From the NCBI GenBank assembly GCA_937980645.1, contig CALJPQ010000028.1, positions 1 to 62,919 on the forward strand: a DNA stretch of 62,919 bases, written 5' to 3'. The stretch comes from an uncultured Saprospiraceae bacterium (lineage in GTDB: Bacteria > Bacteroidota > Bacteroidia > Chitinophagales > Saprospiraceae). Below, in pieces: positions 1 through 7,322 of this stretch. Under the pieces are notes generated by a model that saw only the letters and a list, made by a program, of their open reading frames with translations, was not told where the DNA came from and did no database searches. Made by a program: the position numbers and the translations under genes. The first letter of the stretch is position 1, and each line of letters starts with the position of its first letter.

Positions 1-1436
1 CCCGTGGGCGACATCAGGGCAATCAGCGCCGTCTTCAGGTGCTTTTCGTCCATCCGACGCGCGTCGCGGTTGTCCAAATGACTCAACACCTGCTGAAACG
101 CCTCGCGCAACGGCTCGATGTTCATCTCCAACGCCAGCGCCTCCATGCGACGACTCATGCGCAAATCGTTGTCCGACAAATGTATCGAACGCAAAAGCAC
201 ATGCTGGAAGTAGTCCCAGTACAACTCCTTCATCACCTGGTTGGGTATTTGGAAAACCCACCGCGACAACCGGGCATCCTGAACGGTCAGCATGCCTAAG
301 TAAAACAGCAGACTCACGAAGTCTTCGCGCGTCCAGTCGCGCTCAAAACTGAATTGAAGCGTAACTCCTGAGACCACTGTGCCGCTTTCGATGACCTCCT
401 CCAGCACGGCAGCATTCATCGCCTCATCGCCAACGCGCACCATGCGGCTGATCTTGCCGTAGTCGCTCCGGACGTTGGTGCTCACCAGGGTATCGGGATA
501 TCGTCTCAGGGTGCGGTAGTTGGTCGCAAAATACCACACCATGTCGGGATTGTACAGCCGTTCCTGCGCTTTGGGATGGAACAGGTAGCCGTTGTACCAG
601 GTGCGCACATCGGCCAGCACACGCTCGAACTCGCCCTCAGGCACTTCGGCCAGGCGCAAAATGTCGGCCACTTCCGCTTCCGTGAAGCCCATGAAGTCGT
701 GCATGTCGGGCTGCAGCGACAGGTTGGTGCCGATGTTGAAGCCGCTCGTCAGGCTGTCCAATGTTACGGGTGAGACGCCGGTAGCGAAAATGCGGTCAAT
801 GATGCCGCTTTGGGTTCCCTTTTTGACCACTTCGAAGAACTTGCGCACGATGCCGTTGCGGCTGACGATGGTCTTGAAGTCATTGAATGAAAAGGCGATA
901 ATCTCGTTGGTGAAATGGTCGTACTCGTCTATCAGCAGGTAAATCTTTTCACCGGAATTCTTTGTTTCCATTAGCGTTAGCAGGGCAGCCAGGTATTCAT
1001 TAGCAGATAGCAATTGCTGCATCTGCTGAAGCTCGGCATCAGAGAAGTATTCTGAGTAATGGCCCATGAATCGCAGGACGCTTTGCTGTACTTCAAAAGC
1101 GAAACTTTGTTCAATGGTGTCCACCTTTTGGGTCAAAATCCCGCTAAAATCAAACTTCAGCACCAAATAGGCATTGGCTCCCTCCGTTGGGTGCTGCCCG
1201 ATGTAGTAGCGCCCAAACAGTTCTTCAAACTTCGCCCGGTGCTGCTTGCCGTAGTAGTATTCCATGACCGACACGGCCAAACTCTTGCCAAAACGACGCG
1301 GACGCAAGAAGAAATGGTAGCGCGTGTCCATGTCTTCCATCTTAGCCAGGTACATGGTTCTGTCCACGTAGTGCTTGCCCGTCCGGACTAAGGTCTCGAA
1401 GTTGCTAATGCCGTATGGAAAGCCGATGCGTTTCAT
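1..1436 (-). CDS. AAA-ATPase-like / PD-(D/E)XK nuclease-type protein (3' partial)
   Basis: The frame is open from an ATG at 1436 to the window edge, so at least 478 residues are present and the C-terminus is missing. Near the N-terminus is RPRRFGKS (residues about 45-52), the P-loop typical of the Bacteroidota-rich AAA-ATPase-like family (PF09820). A Walker B-like LLIDEYD follows near residue 160. In this family a PD-(D/E)XK nuclease-like domain (PF08011) usually sits at the C-terminus; that part is outside the window. The biological role of the family is not established and many genomes carry several copies. The protein looks cytoplasmic, with no signal peptide. The gene stands alone, followed upstream by a gene-poor spacer. 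Family assignment is firm; function is unknown. Confidence 0.85.
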   Translation of the reverse strand, partial: MKRIGFPYGISNFETLVRTGKHYVDRTMYLAKMEDMDTRYHFFLRPRRFGKSLAVSVMEYYYGKQHRAKFEELFGRYYIGQHPTEGANAYLVLKFDFSGILTQKVDTIEQSFAFEVQQSVLRFMGHYSEYFSDAELQQMQQLLSANEYLAALLTLMETKNSGEKIYLLIDEYDHFTNEIIAFSFNDFKTIVSRNGIVRKFFEVVKKGTQSGIIDRIFATGVSPVTLDSLTSGFNIGTNLSLQPDMHDFMGFTEAEVADILRLAEVPEGEFERVLADVRTWYNGYLFHPKAQERLYNPDMVWYFATNYRTLRRYPDTLVSTNVRSDYGKISRMVRVGDEAMNAAVLEEVIESGTVVSGVTLQFSFERDWTREDFVSLLFYLGMLTVQDARLSRWVFQIPNQVMKELYWDYFQHVLLRSIHLSDNDLRMSRRMEALALEMNIEPLREAFQQVLSHLDNRDARRMDEKHLKTALIALMSPT

Positions 1437-1983
1437 CCTCTACAAAGGGTCGCCTTTGCGCAAAAATCGCAACTATTTGACACACTTAGCGATCATGACT
1501 GATGTTACGCGCGGTTAGGGTGTTCCTTTTGGTTCGAACCCTCACCCGTAGAGTCTGGATTTTCTTTTTTAATCGCTGAGGGCGTAGGGAGACGCTGAGA
1601 AAAATGCCTCTGCGACCCTCTGCATCTTTTTAACCCTTTACCTGACAGCAGACTTGCATAAGGCCAGATCATAATGCTGTGGCACATGAAAGCAGTAAGT
1701 CGAGGACTGGCTCAGCACCAGATGTTTATAGATTCAGCAAGTCTAAAGCCACATGTGCTGGCAAGCCGTTTGGGGCCTTTCTCCGCAATAAATGCTCTGT
1801 CCCACCATACGGCTTGTTTTTGCCCGAGTACCAATAGCATTATCATACCTATTTTAGCAAACCACGCTTGCGTTTTCAGCGTTTTAAGCAAGCAGATCGC
1901 CTTCATGACGAGATCTTTTCCTGTATGCAGGTATTGAGTTGCTTGCCTGTTTAGCCTTTTCAAGCCTGGTTTATATTTTTGAT
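1437..1983. other. Gene-poor spacer, no convincing gene
   Basis: This 547-base stretch has only short overlapping open frames on both strands, none with a recognisable motif. It is visibly more AT-rich than the flanks. Around 1575-1635 it carries CTGAGGG/CTCTGCG-type phrases that resemble the short dispersed repeats found between genes in many environmental Bacteroidota. A frame at 1712-1963 on the minus strand (83 codons) could be a decayed gene, but I cannot identify it. The promoter of the lipoprotein pair starting at 1984 should lie in the right-hand part. Confidence 0.5.
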
Positions 1984-2382
1984 ATGCGATTTTCCATTTT
2001 TTCCTATGGCTTTCTGGGCATTTGTCTGATGATGAACGGCTCTTGCCATAAACACGATAGTGTGGGCGAGGGCGATGTTACTATCGAGATCATCTCCCCG
2101 CGCGAAGGACAACAATTTCATAGCGGTGAGCAAGTGCCCATCCGGGCTAACATTACCAGCTCAGCGACCCTGCACGGCTGGGCTATAGAAATCCGCAAGA
2201 AGTCGGATGGTCAGGTGCTCTTCGTAGAGGACGCGCATGACCACAAAAAATCGTTCACGCTCGAGAAGTCCTGGAAAAACACCATGACTGAGCACACTGA
2301 CCTGATTTTGGAGGTATTTGCTCAGATAGATCACGACGGCAAGAAGACCTCCAGGCGAGTAACGTTTCATGCTCACCCTTAA
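1984..2382 (+). CDS. Small putative lipoprotein with Ig-like fold
   Basis: A 132-residue protein. The start is placed at the ATG at 1984, because a hydrophobic signal segment ending in NGSC (residues about 18-21) follows directly; that cysteine would be the lipidation site, although the lipobox is weak. The remaining sequence alternates polar and hydrophobic residues and includes ISPREGQQF, typical of small beta-sandwich domains (DUF4625-like proteins of Bacteroidota are a possible match). It probably sits in the outer membrane or periplasm. The TraB-like gene begins 21 bases downstream, so the two are probably co-transcribed. Function unknown. Confidence 0.6.
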   Translation: MRFSIFSYGFLGICLMMNGSCHKHDSVGEGDVTIEIISPREGQQFHSGEQVPIRANITSSATLHGWAIEIRKKSDGQVLFVEDAHDHKKSFTLEKSWKNTMTEHTDLILEVFAQIDHDGKKTSRRVTFHAHP

Positions 2383-2403
2383 GCGTTTTTCAATCGGAAC
2401 CCT

Positions 2404-3321
2404 ATGTCGTTTTTGTGGCGAACGCTCGTGCTGCTTTTGGCGAGTGGGTACTTTTGGGCCTGTAGTGCTCCTTCCAGATCTGCGCATCCTCCTGAGGCAT
2501 TGGCGCCTGTAGAGAAGGCGCTACTATGGAAAATCAGCGGTCGTGGCCTAAAGCAGGCGTCCTATTTACTGGGTACTATACACCTGATACCCAAGGAAAA
2601 GTTTGGGCTATCGGAAGCGACGCGGCAGACATTGGACCGGGTCAGCCGCATAGCGTTTGAGATTGACCTCAAGGAGATGGGTGGGCCGGGGCTGTTCAAA
2701 GTGATGAATAAAACATTTATGAGTGGCGGTCAAACCCTGCGTGATTTGCTGCCAGAGGGAGATTATGCGCTGGTACGCGAACAGGTCTCTCAGCGGAGCA
2801 TGTTACCGATGTCCACCCTGGAGCGGATGAAGCCCATGTTTGTGGCCTCTATGCTGGAAAACAAAGGCGAGGGGCTGGGCAACAGCAGCAGCATGACTTC
2901 GGTCGAAATAGAGTTGTACCGATTGGCCCGCAAGCGGCAATTAGCCACAGCAGGTCTGGAGACGATGGAGTACCAGCTCAGCCTTTTTGATAGTATTCCC
3001 TACGCCCTTCAGGCGCGCATGCTGGTGGACCAACTGCGACAACAGAGCAATGCCAGCGACGAATTTGCCCAGATGGTAGCGTTGTACCAACAGAAGGACT
3101 TGCAAGCCATGGAGGCCATGACACGCAAGTCGTTTAGTGACGAACCCATCCTCCAGGAAGCGCTCATCTACCGGCGTAACCGCGATTGGATACCCGTTAT
3201 GGAACGAATGATGCACGAGCAACCGACGTTTTTTGCTGTCGGCGCCGGGCATCTGGGCGGCACGCAGGGCGTCATTGCGCTGCTGCGCAAAGCGGGCTAT
3301 CGCGTAGAAGCTATGGACTGA
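2404..3321 (+). CDS. TraB/GumN family lipoprotein
   Basis: A 305-residue protein with a signal peptide ending in YFWAC, a plausible lipobox with Cys20. The mature part carries the two hallmarks of the TraB/GumN fold (PF01963): a GTIHL motif near residue 57, after a beta strand reading WKISG, and a second conserved GAGHLGG near residue 280. These GxxH-type motifs are proposed to form a metal-dependent (Tiki-like) protease active site, although most bacterial members have no proven substrate. Length agrees with the family. It is probably co-transcribed with the small lipoprotein upstream. The next gene converges on it, leaving 13 bases between the stop codons. Confidence 0.85.
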   Translation: MSFLWRTLVLLLASGYFWACSAPSRSAHPPEALAPVEKALLWKISGRGLKQASYLLGTIHLIPKEKFGLSEATRQTLDRVSRIAFEIDLKEMGGPGLFKVMNKTFMSGGQTLRDLLPEGDYALVREQVSQRSMLPMSTLERMKPMFVASMLENKGEGLGNSSSMTSVEIELYRLARKRQLATAGLETMEYQLSLFDSIPYALQARMLVDQLRQQSNASDEFAQMVALYQQKDLQAMEAMTRKSFSDEPILQEALIYRRNRDWIPVMERMMHEQPTFFAVGAGHLGGTQGVIALLRKAGYRVEAMD

Positions 3322-3334
3322 TAAACACCGGCAA

Positions 3335-4234
3335 TTACTCTACAACAACGGCCAACAAATGCCCGTCCGGGCTGATAGCGATGCGGCTAATTTTCTCAAC
3401 GCCGTAGAGCGACAGGTCTGCTATAGGAGTCCAGCTATTTTGCCGCCGCGGATAAAACTGGAGCAAACGGCTGCCATCGCCCGCCAGATAGGTGCCGTCG
3501 GGTAAAAGGGCAAAATCTTCCGTGCCTGCTGGCATTCGGACGACGGTCTCGACGGTGCCCTGAAGTGGATGATAGAGTTTCAGCAGGATTTCCTGAGCGC
3601 TCAGTTTTTGCACAAAAGCCAGACGCCCATCTGCTGTTTTTTGCAGACAGCGACCAATGCCCACGGCAATCTTTCGAGGAGTGGCTGAAGCAAGGGTCGC
3701 TATGGCGAGGGTGTGGTTATTACTCTCTCCCACCAAAAAGAGCGCCAGCAGGGTGTCGCGTAGCCAGCAGTGGTAGCCTACGTTGTTCACCTTTGGGAGT
3801 AGCGGGTGCCCTGCCGACGTGCGGTCTATGGGTAACGCCCACAATCGCTGGCTGCCATCGGCCTCTACGCGCACGACAGAGAAGCGCCGCCCGTCGGGCA
3901 TACGTGTGGGCGAGTATTCCGGAGTAGCGGTGGCCGTTATGCGCGTGAGGGTGTTCAGCAGCAGATCGAGGGCATAAATGTCGGTCTGCGTGGTGTCGGG
4001 TGGCTGCTGAACGGTCAGGTAGATTTCATAGGGTGAAAAGAACTGCGGCTGGTTGTTGTAGCCCGTCGGATTGAAGGCTGTCAGGAAGCGCGGTGCAAAC
4101 GGATGCCACAGGCTATCCGGGCGTTGGTTGATGGAAAAAAGCAGCAGGTCATAATGCGGCAATCGCTGTGCAAATAGCGAAACTGCCATGCCCAGCCAAA
4201 GCATTCCAAAAGTTAGGGAGCCTCGTTTTCTCAT
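3335..4234 (-). CDS. Secreted TolB/WD40-like beta-propeller protein
   Basis: A protein of about 299 residues. The ATG at 4234 is chosen over one five codons upstream because MRKRG then starts a normal signal peptide ending in LFAQ. The body contains repeating blade-like phrases such as TPEYSPTRMPDGRRFSV and RIAISPDGHLLAV, the SPDG pattern of TolB/PD40-type propellers. No catalytic motif is visible, so a binding or scaffold role in the periplasm is likely. It lies 54 bases downstream of the ABC ATPase on the same strand and may be the last gene of the lpxC-fabZ/lpxA/ABC operon. Function unknown. Confidence 0.7.
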   Translation of the reverse strand: MRKRGSLTFGMLWLGMAVSLFAQRLPHYDLLLFSINQRPDSLWHPFAPRFLTAFNPTGYNNQPQFFSPYEIYLTVQQPPDTTQTDIYALDLLLNTLTRITATATPEYSPTRMPDGRRFSVVRVEADGSQRLWALPIDRTSAGHPLLPKVNNVGYHCWLRDTLLALFLVGESNNHTLAIATLASATPRKIAVGIGRCLQKTADGRLAFVQKLSAQEILLKLYHPLQGTVETVVRMPAGTEDFALLPDGTYLAGDGSRLLQFYPRRQNSWTPIADLSLYGVEKISRIAISPDGHLLAVVVE

Positions 4235-4288
4235 ACGGCGAAAATACACCGATGCCGAACGAATGTAACTGTAAAAGCGCCTGGTCTG

Positions 4289-4909
4289 TCAGGTTTTATA
4301 GTCCAGTATGGACAAACTTTGGGTACATAGCCGGAGATCATCCGGGACGTTGGACGCAACGACGACGATGCGCTCTGCGCTGTGGGCCTCCAGCAGTTCG
4401 GCAAACCAGCGCGCGCCTGCCGTGTCCAGATTGGTCGTAGGTTCATCCAGCAGCAGCACAGGCGCTTCCGTGCAAATGGCTAAGGCAAGTTTGAGGCGCT
4501 GTTTCATGCCTGAGCTGAAAAAGCGGATGGCCTTATGGCGCGCACCTTTCAATTGGAGCATATCCAGCACTTGCTCGGGCGCTATGCCGTTGTGAAATGG
4601 GCGCATTTGTGCATGGAAATGCACCAGTTCGTGCAGGGTGAGTTCCTCAATTAGTTCAATATAGGGCGCTGCCATGCTTATTCGGCGATATACGGCGTCG
4701 GGCGCCACCTGCTGGCCGTTTTCTTCAAATCGAATGTCCCCTTTTGACAAAGACAGATGGCCGGACAGTATCTTCATCAGCGTGGATTTTCCAGCGCCGT
4801 TCGGGCCAGTCAGGGCGTAGCTCGTGCCCGTCGCAAAGCGGTAGGTGAGCCCTCGAAAAATCCACTCGTATCCGAAGCGCTTGCCGGCCTGCGTCAGGGT
4901 GATGGTCAC
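4289..4909 (-). CDS. ABC transporter ATP-binding protein (orphan)
   Basis: A 206-residue ATPase subunit with Walker A GPNGAGKST (residues 35-43), an ABC signature-like FSSGMKQRL, and Walker B LLLLDEPTTNLD. The length is that of a single short nucleotide-binding domain of the CcmA/export type. No permease gene is adjacent, so the partner membrane protein must be encoded elsewhere. The start codon overlaps the lpxA stop by four bases, so it is translationally coupled to lipid A synthesis. That makes an envelope-lipid export role worth considering, but this is inference from context only. Confidence 0.88.
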   Translation of the reverse strand: MTITLTQAGKRFGYEWIFRGLTYRFATGTSYALTGPNGAGKSTLMKILSGHLSLSKGDIRFEENGQQVAPDAVYRRISMAAPYIELIEELTLHELVHFHAQMRPFHNGIAPEQVLDMLQLKGARHKAIRFFSSGMKQRLKLALAICTEAPVLLLDEPTTNLDTAGARWFAELLEAHSAERIVVVASNVPDDLRLCTQSLSILDYKT

Positions 4910-5763
4910 TCCTGGTCGTATTTTTCGATGATGGGTTGGTTGGTCGGGCTGCCCTCTCCGACGGGTTGGTGGTTCAGGTAGCGCAGTCCCTTTATCAGGC
5001 CGCGTTTGCTGTCGCGGACAAATCGGAGTATCTCAGCGCGGTAATCCGATGGTTCAATTTGCTCCTCGATAAGCGCGACGGCTTTGCGAACGCTCAGCCC
5101 GCGCACAAACAGGAGGCGATAGATATCCTCTAGGTGATGAATCACCTGGCGTGGAAATATGCTGCGATGCAACCCCACCCGATTGACCCCCATGTAGGAG
5201 AGCGGTTCGCGGGCTGCCATGACGTATGGGGGAACGTCTTTGCGCACCAAAGAGCCACCGCTGATCATGACGTACTTACCGATGCGCACGAATTGATGCA
5301 CTGCTGTCATGCCGCCTAAGCGCGCAAAATCGTCAATGTGAATGTGTCCGGCCAGGGTGGCATTGTTGGCCAAAATGCACGATTTGCCGATGAAGCAATC
5401 GTGGGCCACATGCACGTAGGCCATGAGCAAACACCGGTCACCAATAACCGTGCGCCAAGCCTCTTTAGTACCCCGATTGAGCGTACAGAATTCGCGAATA
5501 ATGACCTCGTTACCAATCTCGAGCGTCGTGTTCTCGCCCTGATATTTTAAATCCTGCGGAATAGCGCCGACCACAGCTCCCGGGAAAACCTTGCAGCCAT
5601 TACCCAAACGAGTGCCGTTCATGATGGTAACATTATTGCCTATCCAGCAATCGTCTCCAATAACAACATCTTCCTCAATGACAGTGAATGGCCCGATAGT
5701 TACGTTTTTTCCAATTTTCGCCTTCGGATGTATGTGGCGGAAACGTTGAGACGAGAAGAACAT
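4906..5763 (-). CDS. lpxA: UDP-N-acetylglucosamine O-acyltransferase
   Basis: First enzyme of lipid A synthesis: transfers a 3-hydroxyacyl chain from ACP to UDP-GlcNAc. The sequence is a left-handed beta-helix of hexapeptide repeats (IHPKAKIG, VIGDDCWIG, RLGNGCKV) with the catalytic-histidine segment YVHVAHDCFIG, the substrate-binding GGMTAVHQFVRIG, and a helical C-terminus ending in DIYRLLFVRGLS. The open frame extends upstream to 5856, but the ATG at 5763 gives the usual family length (285 residues) with the first hexapeptide close to the N-terminus. It follows lpxC-fabZ by 61 bases and overlaps the ABC ATPase by four. Confidence 0.93.
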   Translation of the reverse strand: MFFSSQRFRHIHPKAKIGKNVTIGPFTVIEEDVVIGDDCWIGNNVTIMNGTRLGNGCKVFPGAVVGAIPQDLKYQGENTTLEIGNEVIIREFCTLNRGTKEAWRTVIGDRCLLMAYVHVAHDCFIGKSCILANNATLAGHIHIDDFARLGGMTAVHQFVRIGKYVMISGGSLVRKDVPPYVMAAREPLSYMGVNRVGLHRSIFPRQVIHHLEDIYRLLFVRGLSVRKAVALIEEQIEPSDYRAEILRFVRDSKRGLIKGLRYLNHQPVGEGSPTNQPIIEKYDQE

Positions 5764-5824
5764 GTACGGGAAGAAAATTTGAAGTGATGAGTAAGACGGG
5801 CGTCCACTTAGATAAAAACCAGGG

Positions 5825-7228
5825 TCAAAGTTCGGACTCCCTGTTCCGGCGCACAATTTGAGCCGTCAGTTCGCCTTCCGAGACGATCTTACTGCCTACG
5901 TAAGCGGCGCCTTGCATGTGCACAATGCCGCGGCGGATAGGCTCGAGCAGTTCCATTTTTAAGATGAGCGTATCGCCGGGCACTACCTTGGATTTAAACC
6001 TGGCATTTTCGATTTTTAAAAAATAGGTGTCCCAGTTGTGAGGGTCGTCCACAGCATTGAGCGCCAGAATGCCGCCTGTTTGGGCCATGGCTTCGATTTG
6101 CAGCACACCGGGGAAAATCGGATTGCCCGGAAAATGCCCCTGGAAGAAAGGCTCGTTTATGGTTACGTTCTTCACGCCCACCACATGCGTATCGGTCAGT
6201 TCAATGATTTTATCTACCAACAAAAACGGGTAACGGTGCGGCAATAGACGACTGATGCTTACGATGTCGAAAAGTGGCTCCTTGTCCGGATTGTATTTGG
6301 GTACTCCAAAGAGGCGCCGCTGCTCCATGAGGCTCTTTTTGAGCAGCTTGGCAAATTCGACGTTGGCCGTATGGCCGGGCTTTGTGGCCACAATTTTGCC
6401 TCGAATGGGGCGCCCTATCAAAGCCAGGTCGCCGATGACGTCGAGCAGCTTATGGCGGGCAGGTTCATTAGAAAAGCGCAGCTTGACCGTGTTTAGCACC
6501 CCTTCCGACTCGACTCGGACGGAAGGCTTACCCATCTTTCGGGCCAGGCGGTCCAGTTCATCAGGAGCCATGGGCCTGTCGGCAATCACAATAGCGTTGT
6601 CCAGGTCGCCGCCGCGGATGAGGCCCATGTCCAACAACTTTTCCAACTCGTGCAAAAAAACAAATGTGCGGCAAGGTGCAATCTCAGAGCGATAACCGTC
6701 TATGTGCGACAGCGTAGCATATTGAGGGCCCAGCACCTTAGAGTTGAAGTCAATCATAACCGCCACCTCAAAATTCTCCGAGGGCAAGGCCAGCAGCTCC
6801 GTACCCGAAACTTCGTCTTTGTAAGCAATGGGTTCCGTAATCACAAAACACTCGCGATCAGCATCTTGCTCCACTCGCCCGGCCTGTTCGAGCGCCTCGA
6901 CGAAAGGCAACGCCGTGCCGTCTGCAATGGGGACTTCCGGGCCATCTACCTCCATTAGCACATTATCTATGCCGATGCCGACTAATGCCGACAGCACATG
7001 CTCCACGGTAGCCACCTGGGCATTTCCCTGGCGCAGGGTGGTGCCCCGATTGGTCGAAGCCACCAGCTTCACGTCGGCAGGGAGGATAGGCTGCTCGGGC
7101 AGATCAATGCGCTGAAAGCGATAGCCGTGATTGGGCGGAGCGGGTTTAAAGGTCAAAACTACCGGTTTGCCCGTGTGCAATCCTACGCCTCGGACGCTCA
7201 CCGGATGCTGAATCGTGGTTTGTTTCAT
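5825..7228 (-). CDS. lpxC-fabZ: Bifunctional LpxC deacetylase / FabZ dehydratase
   Basis: A fusion typical of Bacteroidota. Residues about 1-300 are LpxC, the zinc-dependent UDP-3-O-acyl-GlcNAc deacetylase committing to lipid A: SGVGLHTG-like start (VRGVGLHTG), the VEHVLSAL segment with a zinc histidine, and the HKLLDVIGD motif. Residues about 310-467 are FabZ, the 3-hydroxyacyl-ACP dehydratase of fatty acid synthesis: HRYPFLLVDKI and HFPGNPIFPGV, the hot-dog active-site helix. The ATG at 7228 is preferred to one four codons upstream because KQTTIQHPV matches the usual LpxC N-terminus. The fusion places the competition for hydroxyacyl-ACP between lipid A and phospholipid synthesis in one polypeptide. 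Confidence 0.95.
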   Translation of the reverse strand: MKQTTIQHPVSVRGVGLHTGKPVVLTFKPAPPNHGYRFQRIDLPEQPILPADVKLVASTNRGTTLRQGNAQVATVEHVLSALVGIGIDNVLMEVDGPEVPIADGTALPFVEALEQAGRVEQDADRECFVITEPIAYKDEVSGTELLALPSENFEVAVMIDFNSKVLGPQYATLSHIDGYRSEIAPCRTFVFLHELEKLLDMGLIRGGDLDNAIVIADRPMAPDELDRLARKMGKPSVRVESEGVLNTVKLRFSNEPARHKLLDVIGDLALIGRPIRGKIVATKPGHTANVEFAKLLKKSLMEQRRLFGVPKYNPDKEPLFDIVSISRLLPHRYPFLLVDKIIELTDTHVVGVKNVTINEPFFQGHFPGNPIFPGVLQIEAMAQTGGILALNAVDDPHNWDTYFLKIENARFKSKVVPGDTLILKMELLEPIRRGIVHMQGAAYVGSKIVSEGELTAQIVRRNRESEL

Positions 7229-7322
7229 TGCGTTAAGCACGGTCGTTGTTTTCTAAAGCGCGAAGGTAGTGAACATACCCCTTAAGCTGCCTCTCCGCTG
7301 CCCGTGAGCGTCCCATACTTGC

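Noticed and set aside
1505..1963. Short overlapping frames on both strands in the first spacer
   Set aside because: None carries a signal peptide or motif and they overlap each other; kept only as an unexplained spacer.
5764..5856. Longer lpxA product from 5856
   Set aside because: The extra 31 residues have no hexapeptide repeats and overlap lpxC-fabZ; LpxA is normally about 260-290 residues.
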